Shown in pieces: positions 43,782 to 51,741 of a stretch of DNA of 64,000 nucleotides (positions are counted from its first letter, which is position 1; every line of letters starts with the position of its first letter). Source of the stretch: Aquisalimonas sp. 2447 (GTDB lineage: Bacteria > Pseudomonadota > Gammaproteobacteria > Nitrococcales > Aquisalimonadaceae); NCBI RefSeq assembly GCF_012044895.1, contig NZ_CP050695.1:1890501-1954500 (forward strand), written 5' to 3'. The notes beneath the pieces are model-generated. The model was not told the DNA's origin, searched no databases, and worked only from the letters and a program-made list of their open reading frames with translations. The translations under genes and the position numbers were made by a program.

Positions 43782-44927
43782 ATGCGACGCAACCGGCAGG
43801 TCACGACGCTGGCAGCCCTGGCTCTGGCTGGAGTCACGCCGGCGACTCTAGCAGAAACCCTCATCGACGAGCGCATCGATACCGAATACCAGGACGTGCG
43901 CCTGGTTCAGGTGGCCGATGGCTTCGAATACCCCTGGTCCGTGGCGGTGTTGCCTGATGGCAGCTACCTGGTAACGGAGCGCCCCGGCCGCCTGAACCAC
44001 GTTGTCGATGGCGAGACCCGCGAGATCGCCGGCGTGCCTGAGGTCCATGCGGAGAACCAGGGCGGTCTTCTCGACGTTGTGCTGCATCCGGAGTTCGAGG
44101 ACAACGGGTCGGTTTACCTGACGTACTCGGTCGGTGACGGCGGCGAAACAGCGACGGCGCTTGCCCGCGGTCGCCTGGAAGGCTCCGAACTGGTGGACGT
44201 GGAGAAACTTTTCGAGCAGGACCGGCGGTCATCGCCCGGTCGCCATTACGGCTCCCGGCTTGCGTGGATGGACGACGGAACCCTGCTCATGAGCATCGGC
44301 GATCGTGGGGTCGAGCCGGAGCGCGCGCAGGATCCTGGCGACCACGCGGGGACCATCCTGCGGCTGAACGACGACGGCAGTGTTCCGGAGGACAATCCCT
44401 TTGTTGCCGAGGACGATGCGCTGGATGAGATCTACTCCTGGGGGCACCGCAATGTGCAGGGCATGATCGTCGATCCTGACACCGGCGAGATCTGGGTCAC
44501 GGAGCACGGGCCCAGAGGCGGTGACGAGCTCAACCTGATCCAGGCTGGCCAGAACTACGGCTGGCCAGCGGTTACCCTGGGCAGGGACTACGGAACCCAG
44601 GAGCAGTTCGGGGATTCCGGCCGGCTGCACGATCAGGACATGGTGGCCCCGGTGTATGAGTTCCTGCCCACCCATGCACCGTCCGGGCTCGCGCAGGTGA
44701 CGGCAGATCGCTTCCCGGACTGGGAGGGGGATCTTCTGGCAGGTGGCCTGCGCGGCGAGAGGGTTCGTCGTGTGGTCATGGATGGCGACGAAGTGGTGCA
44801 TGAGGAGGAACTGTTCCTCAAGACCATCGGGCGTATCCGTGACGTCCGGGAAGGCCCGGACGGGGCCATCTACATGCTCAATGACAGTGACGACGGCAGT
44901 CTCTACCGGGTGACCCCGGCGGACTGA
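43782..44927 (+). CDS. PQQ-dependent aldose sugar dehydrogenase (YliI-like)
   Basis: A 381-aa periplasmic protein: signal peptide (MRRNRQVTTLAALALAGVTPATLA) and a six-bladed propeller of the soluble glucose/aldose dehydrogenase family. Recognisable are FEYPWSVAVLPDGSYLVTERPGRL, ENQGGLLDVVLHPEFEDNGSVYLTYS, HYGSRLAWMDDGTLLMSIGDRG, GHRNVQGMIVDP, EHGPRGGDELNLIQAGQNYGWP and DVREGPDGAIYML. It oxidises aldose sugars with PQQ and passes electrons to the respiratory chain. AGGAGGT precedes ATG 43782. A strong hairpin (44943-44973) lies after the stop but lacks a T-run. Confidence 0.92.
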   Translation: MRRNRQVTTLAALALAGVTPATLAETLIDERIDTEYQDVRLVQVADGFEYPWSVAVLPDGSYLVTERPGRLNHVVDGETREIAGVPEVHAENQGGLLDVVLHPEFEDNGSVYLTYSVGDGGETATALARGRLEGSELVDVEKLFEQDRRSSPGRHYGSRLAWMDDGTLLMSIGDRGVEPERAQDPGDHAGTILRLNDDGSVPEDNPFVAEDDALDEIYSWGHRNVQGMIVDPDTGEIWVTEHGPRGGDELNLIQAGQNYGWPAVTLGRDYGTQEQFGDSGRLHDQDMVAPVYEFLPTHAPSGLAQVTADRFPDWEGDLLAGGLRGERVRRVVMDGDEVVHEEELFLKTIGRIRDVREGPDGAIYMLNDSDDGSLYRVTPAD

Positions 44928-45049
44928 TGCCGCCACGTGCCGGGGAGGCCGCGGAGTGAGGTCCGCGCCTCCCGCGGCGCAACAAGACATTTGCGTAAAC
45001 GGCTGCAATACTCCGCCAACAACGAGAATACCGGCAGGGGGAGTGTTCC

Positions 45050-46723
45050 ATGAGTGCGATTGTCGTTCTGCTGCTTGGCCTGGCCGGCATGGCCGCCGGT
45101 TACTTTATCTATTCGCGATTCATCGCGGAGCGTATTTTCAAACTGGATCCCGATTTCCGCACGCCATCCCATGAGCTGGAAGACGGGATCGATTTCGTCC
45201 CGACCAACAAGTTCATTCTCTGGGGGCACCACTTTACATCGGTGGCCGGCGCGGCCCCCATCGTCGGGCCAGCCGTGGCGGTGATCTGGGGGTGGCTGCC
45301 GGCATTTCTCTGGGTCATTTTCGGGACCATCTTCTTTGCCGGGGTCCATGACGCCGGTGCGATCTGGGCCAGCGTGCGCAACAAGGGGCGCTCCATCGGC
45401 GCGTTGACCGGTGACGTGGTCGGTAACCGGGCACGCAACGTTTTCATGATCGTCATCTTCCTGGTCCTGTTGATGGTCAACGCGGTGTTCGCCGTGGTGA
45501 TCTCCAACCTGCTGGTGGCCAACCCCTCGGCGGTGGTTCCGGTCTGGGGCGCCATCATCGTTGCGCTGATTATCGGGCAGCTGATCTACCGGCGGCGGAT
45601 CAATCTGCTGACCGTCTCCATTATCGGGGTGATCGCGCTCTATGCGTTGATCGGCGTCGGGCCGTTGATGCCGGTTGAGTTGCCGGAGAGCGTCGCCGGG
45701 CTGCCGGCGAACAGCCAGTGGATCATTATCCTGTTTCTGTATGCCGGCATCGCCTCGCTGTTGCCCGTCTGGGTGCTGCTGCAGCCTCGCGACTATATCA
45801 ACGGTCTGCAGCTGTTCATCGGGCTCGGCCTGGTCTACGCGGCCATTCTGATTTCCAACCCCACTATCGTGGCCCCGGCCATCAACACGGCGGTGCCCGA
45901 GGGCACGCCATCCATGTTGCCGCTGTTATTCGTGACCATCGCCTGCGGCGCCATCTCCGGCTTCCACGGTCTGGTCTCCTCCGGGACGACATCGAAGCAG
46001 ATCAACCGGGAACCGGATGTCCGTTTCGTCGGCTACTTCGGCGCCGTGGGCGAAGGCTCACTGGCCCTGGCGGCCATCCTTGCAACCACCGCCGGGTTTG
46101 CGACGCTGGGTGAATGGCGCGAGCTGTATTCTGCATTCGGTCAGGGCGGCGTAAACGCCTTCGTCGATGGCGGCGCTGCCATCGTGGCCGCGGGTACGGG
46201 CCTCTCCGAGGCCATAGCGGTGACGCTGCTTACGGTGATGGCGGTGCTGTTCGCGGGCACCACCATGGATACCGGGATCCGCCTGCAGCGCTACATCATG
46301 CAGGAGTGGGGCAGCATGTATAACATCCCGGCGCTGAAGAGCGTGCCGGTGGCCACCGTGGTCGCAGTGGCCACCTGTGTCGCGTTGGCGTTCGGCGCCG
46401 GCGGCGCCGACGGCACGGGCGGGATGCTCATCTGGCCGCTGTTCGGCACCACCAACCAGCTGCTTGCAGGCCTCACCCTGCTGGTGATCACCGTCATGCT
46501 GGTGCGTCTCGCCCGGCCCATGTGGTTCACGCTGCTGCCGCTGGCATTCCTGCTCACCATGACGGTGTTCGCCCTGCTGGTGCAGTTGCGTACCTTCTAC
46601 GAGGCGGGTGACTGGTTCCTGCTGGGGCTGGATATCGTTATTCTGGTTGCGGCCGTGATGGTGCTGCTGGAGTGCGTTGGAACGTTGCGCAAGCACTTCC
46701 GGGAGCAGCGTGCCGCATCTTGA
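45050..46723 (+). CDS. cstA: Carbon starvation protein CstA
   Basis: CstA is an inner-membrane peptide/pyruvate transporter induced by carbon starvation. The 557 aa match the shorter CstA branch; some 14-16 spans, with the CstA signature DGIDFVPTNKFILWGHHFTSVAGAAPIVGPAVAVIWGWLPAFLWVIFGTIFFAGVHD, then SGFHGLVSSGTTSKQI and FAGTTMDTGIRLQRYIMQE. The start at ATG 45050 follows GGGGGAG. The cory-CC-star gene and an ArsA-like ATPase gene follow with short gaps (19 and 36 bases), forming one operon. No CRP site was seen upstream. Confidence 0.95.
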   Translation: MSAIVVLLLGLAGMAAGYFIYSRFIAERIFKLDPDFRTPSHELEDGIDFVPTNKFILWGHHFTSVAGAAPIVGPAVAVIWGWLPAFLWVIFGTIFFAGVHDAGAIWASVRNKGRSIGALTGDVVGNRARNVFMIVIFLVLLMVNAVFAVVISNLLVANPSAVVPVWGAIIVALIIGQLIYRRRINLLTVSIIGVIALYALIGVGPLMPVELPESVAGLPANSQWIIILFLYAGIASLLPVWVLLQPRDYINGLQLFIGLGLVYAAILISNPTIVAPAINTAVPEGTPSMLPLLFVTIACGAISGFHGLVSSGTTSKQINREPDVRFVGYFGAVGEGSLALAAILATTAGFATLGEWRELYSAFGQGGVNAFVDGGAAIVAAGTGLSEAIAVTLLTVMAVLFAGTTMDTGIRLQRYIMQEWGSMYNIPALKSVPVATVVAVATCVALAFGAGGADGTGGMLIWPLFGTTNQLLAGLTLLVITVMLVRLARPMWFTLLPLAFLLTMTVFALLVQLRTFYEAGDWFLLGLDIVILVAAVMVLLECVGTLRKHFREQRAAS

Positions 46724-46742
46724 GTGGTTGTGAGGTGTCGGC

Positions 46743-47066
46743 GTGAACGACGATAGCAACAGGCCTCCCCGTGGCAATCGGCCGCGGGGAGGCGCAAAGG
46801 CGGAAACCGTACGCGAGTGGCTGCGCACGGCCACCTATTATGCCGAGGAGTACTACTCGGCCCGCTACCGCGCCACCATCGCCCGGGCGCGGCGGGACGA
46901 GGACGACCTGTTCATGCTGCTGGTGTTCTCGGAGATGATGGGGGTCCCAAACCCGGCCAGTTACTACACCATGGAATTGCAGCCGCTACTGATGGAGCGT
47001 TTTCATGACTGGCACCGGCGTATGGGCATGGAGCGTTCGCCTCTGGAGCACTTCCGTTGCTGTTGA
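46743..47066 (+). CDS. Cory-CC-star family small protein
   Basis: A 107-aa protein matching the 'cory-CC-star' pattern, named for its C-terminal Cys-Cys-stop. The conserved block reads DEDDLFMLLVFSEMMGVPNPASYYTMELQPLLMERFHDWHRRMGMERSPLEHFRCC. The N-terminal 25 residues are Arg/Gly/Pro-rich and probably disordered. Function unknown. The family is known for sitting between cstA and an ArsA/Get3-like ATPase gene, as here. The start is GTG 46743 with GAGGTG upstream. Confidence 0.85.
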   Translation: MNDDSNRPPRGNRPRGGAKAETVREWLRTATYYAEEYYSARYRATIARARRDEDDLFMLLVFSEMMGVPNPASYYTMELQPLLMERFHDWHRRMGMERSPLEHFRCC

Positions 47067-47102
47067 GCCGGGCGTGATGCGGCGCCGGCGGAGCAAGCAG
47101 CC

Positions 47103-48122
47103 ATGAGTGGGCTGGAAGGCGTCAGTGATCTTCGCACCGTGTTTGTCGGCGGCAAGGGCGGGGTCGGCAAGACCACCATGGCGGGGGCTCTGGGCGTGCA
47201 TGCGGCAGCCCGGGGCAAGCGTTGCCTGGTGGTCTCCACGGACCCGGCCCACTCCCTGGGCGACCTGTTCCAGCGCGAGATCGGTGACCGCATCACCGGG
47301 CTGACGGCGGGGCTCTGGGGGCTGGAAATCGATCCCGATGCCCAGGCGCGCAGGCACGTCGATGCCGTCACCGAGCACATGAAGGAACTGGCGGCGCCGG
47401 AGATGCACAAGGAGCTGACCCGTCAAATGGCGCTGGCACGTCATTCGCCCGGGGCTTCGGAAGCGGCACTGCTGGAACGTATCGCTGGTCTCATTGCCGA
47501 CCAGCTGGATGCGTACGATCTCATCATTTTCGATACCGCGCCCACCGGTCACACGCTGCGGCTGCTGAGCCTGCCGGAGGCCATGGCGGCCTGGACCGAC
47601 GGTTTGCTGGCCCACAACCGCCGTTCCGACGAACTCGGCAAGGTGCTCAAGCACCTGACGCCGGGGCAGAGCAGGGCGGATCTACCGACGCCCTTTGACG
47701 ACCCTGACGAGGACCCGTTTCAGGGAATGGACCGGCGAACCCGGCGGATCGCCGAGACGTTGCTGGAGCGGCGGCGACTGTTCCACCGGGCCCGGCGAGT
47801 GATGACCGATGCGTCGTGCACCGGGTTCGTGTTCGTGCTCACACCGGAGCGGTTGCCGATTCTGGAGTCGGCGCGGGCGGTGCGGACGTTGAAGGAGTTC
47901 CACATCCCGGTGCGCGGAGCCCTTGTCAATCGAGTCATCCCCGCCGACGCTGACGGCAGTTTCCTTGCCCGTCGCCGTGCGCGGGAGGCGCGTTACCTGG
48001 ACGATATCGGCCGGGAGCTGGGTGACCTGGCCCTGCTGCGTATCCCTATGCATGCCGAGGACATCCAGGGGCTGGATGACCTGGAAGGCCTGGCCTGGCA
48101 TCTGCGGGAGCACGGGATCTGA
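47103..48122 (+). CDS. ArsA/Get3-family ATPase of the cstA operon
   Basis: A 339-aa cytoplasmic ATPase of the ArsA/Get3 (MinD-like) class. It has the deviant Walker A FVGGKGGVGKTTMAGAL (about 15-24 for the loop), switch I STDPAHSLGDLF and switch II FDTAPTGHTLRLLSLPE. There is no arsenic-resistance neighbour and no ArsA arsenite-binding cysteine cluster; Get3-type ATPases chaperone membrane proteins. The cstA, cory-CC-star and ATPase arrangement suggests insertion or control of CstA, which is an inference. Confidence 0.9.
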   Translation: MSGLEGVSDLRTVFVGGKGGVGKTTMAGALGVHAAARGKRCLVVSTDPAHSLGDLFQREIGDRITGLTAGLWGLEIDPDAQARRHVDAVTEHMKELAAPEMHKELTRQMALARHSPGASEAALLERIAGLIADQLDAYDLIIFDTAPTGHTLRLLSLPEAMAAWTDGLLAHNRRSDELGKVLKHLTPGQSRADLPTPFDDPDEDPFQGMDRRTRRIAETLLERRRLFHRARRVMTDASCTGFVFVLTPERLPILESARAVRTLKEFHIPVRGALVNRVIPADADGSFLARRRAREARYLDDIGRELGDLALLRIPMHAEDIQGLDDLEGLAWHLREHGI

Positions 48123-48274
48123 GCCGATGTCCTGATACCGGCAAAGGTGTCGAGACCTGGCTTTCCATCCGCAAAGGTTAGTAAGCTCGTACGTCCTGTA
48201 ATCTCAGGCAGTGGCGTTTTCGGGTTCGGCGGGCCCGGACACGCAGTCATCGTGATGGAAAGGGTAATGGACAA

Positions 48275-49021
48275 ATGCGGCAGACGATCCTGATTACCGG
48301 CGCCAGCTCCGGCCTGGGCTGGGGCATGGCGACGGAGTTCGCGGCAAAGGGGTACGATCTGGCGCTGTGCGCGCGCCGCACCAGCCGGCTGGAAGAACTG
48401 CGCCAGGAACTGGAGGTGGAGAATCCCGCCTCCCGGGTGCGCATCCGCGAACTGGACGTGCGCGACACGGAGGCCGTTTTCGACACGTTTCGGGGTTTCC
48501 GTGATGATTTCGGCGGCCTGGACCGCATTATCGTCAATGCCGGCATCGGTAAAGGTGCCCCCCTTGGCACCGGCCACGTTCACGCGAACCGGGAAACCGC
48601 AGAGACCAACTTCGTCGCTGCCCTGGTCCAGTTCGAGGCGGCGCTGGAGATCTTCCGTGCCCAGAATGCGGGCCACCTGGTGGCGATTTCTTCCATGGGG
48701 GCGATGCGCGGGATGCCCCGGAAAATGACTGCCTACGCCGCCAGCAAGGCCGGCCTGGCAGCACTGGCAGAGGGTGTGCGAGTGGAACTGATGAACACGC
48801 CGATCCGCGTCAGCACCATCTTCCCGGGCTTCATCCGTTCACCGATCAATGAGGATGTCGGGCGAACGCCTTTCATTGTGGACGCCGAGAAGGGGTGCCG
48901 CATGTTGGTGCGTACCATCGAGCAGGAACCGCAGACCGCCTGCGTGCCTGGCTGGCCGTGGGCGCCGGTTGGCTGGCTGCTGCGGAATCTGCCGTTGCGC
49001 CTTGCTGCCCGCATGATGTAG
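48275..49021 (+). CDS. Short-chain dehydrogenase/reductase
   Basis: A 248-aa SDR with cofactor motif TGASSGLGWGMA, an Arg pair after beta-2 (CARRTSRLEEL) favouring NADP(H), VNAGIG, catalytic Ser (AISSMGAMRG) and YAASKAG. The C-terminal region with FPGFIRSPINEDVGRTPFIVDAEKG and ACVPGWPWAPVGWLLRNLP resembles SDRs of lipid metabolism that end with a membrane-interacting helix. Substrate unknown. It is 152 bases after the ATPase gene and probably starts a new transcript with the AI-2E-type permease gene. Confidence 0.88.
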   Translation: MRQTILITGASSGLGWGMATEFAAKGYDLALCARRTSRLEELRQELEVENPASRVRIRELDVRDTEAVFDTFRGFRDDFGGLDRIIVNAGIGKGAPLGTGHVHANRETAETNFVAALVQFEAALEIFRAQNAGHLVAISSMGAMRGMPRKMTAYAASKAGLAALAEGVRVELMNTPIRVSTIFPGFIRSPINEDVGRTPFIVDAEKGCRMLVRTIEQEPQTACVPGWPWAPVGWLLRNLPLRLAARMM

Positions 49022-49042
49022 GCCGCAGGGTCCGGGGGACGC

Positions 49043-50125
49043 ATGGCAATGAACAGTGATCATTCCCAGTCATCACTGGGCGCGCTTCACGTTCCAGTGT
49101 ACGGGCTGTTTGCCCTGGGTGTTCTGTACACCCTGTACCTCGCCCATGAGGTGCTGCTGCCCGTGACTCTGGCCGCCATGGCCAGCCTGCTGCTGGCCCC
49201 GTCCGTGCAGGGGCTGGCGCGCCGTGGGGTACCGCGAAGTTTTGGTGCCCTGTTGATGCTCAGTCTGCTGGTGGGGTTTCTCGGCAGTATCGGTACTTAT
49301 GTCTCCGGTCCGATCATGGACTGGATGGAGGAGGCGCCGGAGGGGATCGGCAATCTCCTGCTCTCCGACCACGGCCTGCACGAGGCCTATACCCGCATGA
49401 CCGATTCGGCCCGTCAGGTGGAGGAGACCGTCGAGGAGTTCGCGGACGAAGGAGTGGACAATCAGCCCACCACGGTGGTGCTGCAGTCGGAATCCTGGCG
49501 CGGGCAGCTGCTGGTCGGTGCGCGGAACAACGCCGTGGCAATTGCGCTGGCACTGACGTTGAGCTATTTCCTTCTGGTCAGCGGCCAGGCGTTGGTCCGC
49601 AACCTCGCGGGGCAGATTTCCACGCGCCGGACACGGCGCACGGTGCTGACTGTCGTGCGTGATTCCCAGCGTGAGATCGCGCGCTATCTGGGTGTGATCA
49701 CCTTGAGCAACGGTGCCGTAGGTCTGCTGACCGGGATCATGCTATGGCTGCTGGGGCTGCCGGAGCCGGTGGTCTGGGGCGTGATCGCCGCCTTGTTACG
49801 TTTCATCCCGTATCTCGGCGTGCTGGTCACCACCGTGTTACTGGCGATCATCTCGGCCATGCACATGAACGACCCGCTGGTCATGCTGATCGCGCCCATG
49901 GCCTACCTGGGCCTGAGCAGCTTCGTGGGCTTTGTTCTCGAGCCCTACATCCATGGCTACCGGCTGGACATCAATCCCGTGATCATCTTTGTCGGGATCT
50001 TCTTCTGGGGCTGGCTGTGGGGTGGTATCGGTGTCCTGCTCGCCGTGCCGCTGATGACCGTGATCATGGTGGTTCTGCGCCACATCGACAGTCTGCGCCC
50101 CGTCTACCGCGTCATCGCCCGATGA
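49043..50125 (+). CDS. AI-2E-family (PerM-like) transporter
   Basis: A 360-aa membrane protein with eight predicted spans. The family features are the N-terminal hairpin (YLAHEVLLPVTLAAMASLLLAPSVQ), a large polar loop (about 95-165) and the C-terminal half with NGAVGLLTGIMLWLLGLPEPVVWGVIAALLRFIPYLG and WGGIGVLLAVPLMTVI. Members act as AI-2 exporters or Na+/H+ antiporters; the substrate is unknown here. The GST gene follows after 23 bases. Confidence 0.92.
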   Translation: MAMNSDHSQSSLGALHVPVYGLFALGVLYTLYLAHEVLLPVTLAAMASLLLAPSVQGLARRGVPRSFGALLMLSLLVGFLGSIGTYVSGPIMDWMEEAPEGIGNLLLSDHGLHEAYTRMTDSARQVEETVEEFADEGVDNQPTTVVLQSESWRGQLLVGARNNAVAIALALTLSYFLLVSGQALVRNLAGQISTRRTRRTVLTVVRDSQREIARYLGVITLSNGAVGLLTGIMLWLLGLPEPVVWGVIAALLRFIPYLGVLVTTVLLAIISAMHMNDPLVMLIAPMAYLGLSSFVGFVLEPYIHGYRLDINPVIIFVGIFFWGWLWGGIGVLLAVPLMTVIMVVLRHIDSLRPVYRVIAR

Positions 50126-50148
50126 CCTCTCAACCAAGGAGCCAATCA

Positions 50149-50802
50149 ATGCTCAAACTCTACGGCTTTGCCGTCAGCAATTATTACAACGTCGCCAAGA
50201 CGGCCCTGCTGGAGAAAGGCCTGGAATTCGAGGAGGTGACTGCGTGGACGCCCCTGGAGGGCGATATGCTGCGCAAGAGCCCAATGGGCAAGGTGCCGTT
50301 CCTGGAAACCGCCGAGGGCGTGTTCACCGAAGCCCAGGTGATTCTGGATTACCTGGAAGAGCTGGCGCCGGCGCCCGCCCTGCTGCCCGCCGATCCCTTC
50401 CACCGCGCCAAGGCGCGGGAGATCAGCCGGGTCATCGAGCTGTACATGGAATTGCCCGCCCGGCGCGTCTACCCCGAGGCCTTCTTCGGTGCCACGGTGA
50501 GTGACGAAACCAAGAAGGAAGCCGCAGCCGTGCTGCGCCGGGGTGCCGACGCCCTGGCGGCGCTGAGCCGTTTCGACGGGCCGCTGGATGGCCAGGCCTT
50601 CGGTCAGGCTGACATTAACGCGATCATCCACCTGCCGTTGCTGCGGGATGCCGGCCGCAAGATCCTGGACGTGGACGTCTATGATCAGCTGCCGGGCGTG
50701 AAGGAGTACCTGGGTGAGGCGCGCAAGCGGGACGCGGTGGCCCGGGTCATGGCGGATCAGAAGGAGGCCATGGCGGCGTTTCTCAAGCGCAAGAACGGCT
50801 GA
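50149..50802 (+). CDS. Glutathione S-transferase family protein
   Basis: A 217-aa cytosolic GST. The N-terminal thioredoxin-like domain begins MLKLYGFAVSNYYNVAKTALLEKGLEFEEV and holds the cis-Pro motif MGKVPFLET and the Glu-Ala (EAQVILDYLEEL) glutathione contacts. The C-terminal helical domain follows. A serine or asparagine in VSNYYN rather than a cysteine is likely to activate glutathione. AAGGAG precedes ATG 50149. It ends in a 20-base tail-to-tail overlap with truC. Confidence 0.92.
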   Translation: MLKLYGFAVSNYYNVAKTALLEKGLEFEEVTAWTPLEGDMLRKSPMGKVPFLETAEGVFTEAQVILDYLEELAPAPALLPADPFHRAKAREISRVIELYMELPARRVYPEAFFGATVSDETKKEAAAVLRRGADALAALSRFDGPLDGQAFGQADINAIIHLPLLRDAGRKILDVDVYDQLPGVKEYLGEARKRDAVARVMADQKEAMAAFLKRKNG

Positions 50803-51526
50803 TGGTCTGAACACCGTCGCTGGCGGCATCAGCATCCGGCGGCGACGGCCAGCCCAGCGTCTGGCAGACAACGTGGAATTCTTCGGGTAACGGTGCCAGC
50901 ACGCGCAGCTCCTCTCCATGCCGAGGGTGTGGCAGGGTCAGCGCGCGGGCCATGAGTAACAGGCGGTGGACGCCCACGTGTTCGCGAAAGGCCCGGTTCT
51001 GTTTGCCGTCACCGTGGGTGGTGTCGCCGATGATCGGGTGCCGAAGGTGGGCGAAATGGCGCCGGAGCTGGTGGAGCCGCCCGGTCTGTGGTTCGGCTTC
51101 CAGCAGCGAAAAGCGAGCCGTGTTGTAGCGGCCCGCCGGGAACGGCGCCTCTGCCGTATACAGCCGCCGGTAGATCGTGCGTGCGGAGCGCTCTGGTTTG
51201 TGACGGTCCTGACGCAATGGTCGGTCGATCACGCCGTGCTCCGGCGCATGACCGCGAACCACGGCCAGGTATCGTTTGTGTGCGCGGCCGTCGTTGAACA
51301 TGGCCTGCAACAGGCGGGTGGTGTCGGCCTCAAAGGCAAACAGCAACACGCCGGATGTGGGGCGGTCCAGACGATGGACCGGGTTCACCCGGCGGCCCAC
51401 CAGATCCCGCACCTGCTGGAGCGCTGCAGCCTGCTCATCGGCAATCCGGGTGCGGTGCACGAGCAAGCCGGCGGGCTTGTCCACGGCAACCAGGTCGTCG
51501 TCTTGATAGAGAATGCGCAGATTCAT
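50783..51526 (-). CDS. truC: tRNA pseudouridine(65) synthase TruC
   Basis: A 247-aa RluA-family pseudouridine synthase. It starts MNLRILYQDDDLVAVDKPAGLLVHRT, has the catalytic Asp motif PVHRLDRPTSGVLLFA, and ends with GRLHQLRRHFAHLRHPIIGDTTHGDGKQN, the TruC-type block. TruC modifies U65 in the T arm of some tRNAs. The 3' end overlaps the GST gene by 20 bases on the opposite strand. The upstream spacer (51527-51741) holds an 8-bp hairpin GTCGCGGC/GCCGCGAC (51623-51630 / 51643-51650) and no recognised operator. Confidence 0.92.
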   Translation of the reverse strand: MNLRILYQDDDLVAVDKPAGLLVHRTRIADEQAAALQQVRDLVGRRVNPVHRLDRPTSGVLLFAFEADTTRLLQAMFNDGRAHKRYLAVVRGHAPEHGVIDRPLRQDRHKPERSARTIYRRLYTAEAPFPAGRYNTARFSLLEAEPQTGRLHQLRRHFAHLRHPIIGDTTHGDGKQNRAFREHVGVHRLLLMARALTLPHPRHGEELRVLAPLPEEFHVVCQTLGWPSPPDADAASDGVQTISRSCA

Positions 51527-51741
51527 GGCCAGCGGAGTCTACAGTATTCCGCGGTGGTTCCAGCAATCTGCGACACAGCCCACACTTTGGTCGCGATCCG
51601 TAAAGATACAATACCGGGAAATGTCGCGGCGCGGCCGGGGGTGCCGCGACCCCGGAAAACATCGATTGCGGCTGCGAGTTCGGCCAGCGGCGTGATCCGG
51701 CGCTTGGTCAGTGTCATTGAACCCGCCGACAGGGTGGCCCA

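Noticed and set aside
44943-44973. Strong GC hairpin after the sugar dehydrogenase gene as a terminator
   Set aside because: No T-run follows on either strand, so intrinsic termination cannot be claimed.
51523-51717. 64-codon open frame upstream of truC on the minus strand
   Set aside because: It starts with plausible residues but has no ribosome site, no family pattern, and overlaps the truC start; more likely spacer.
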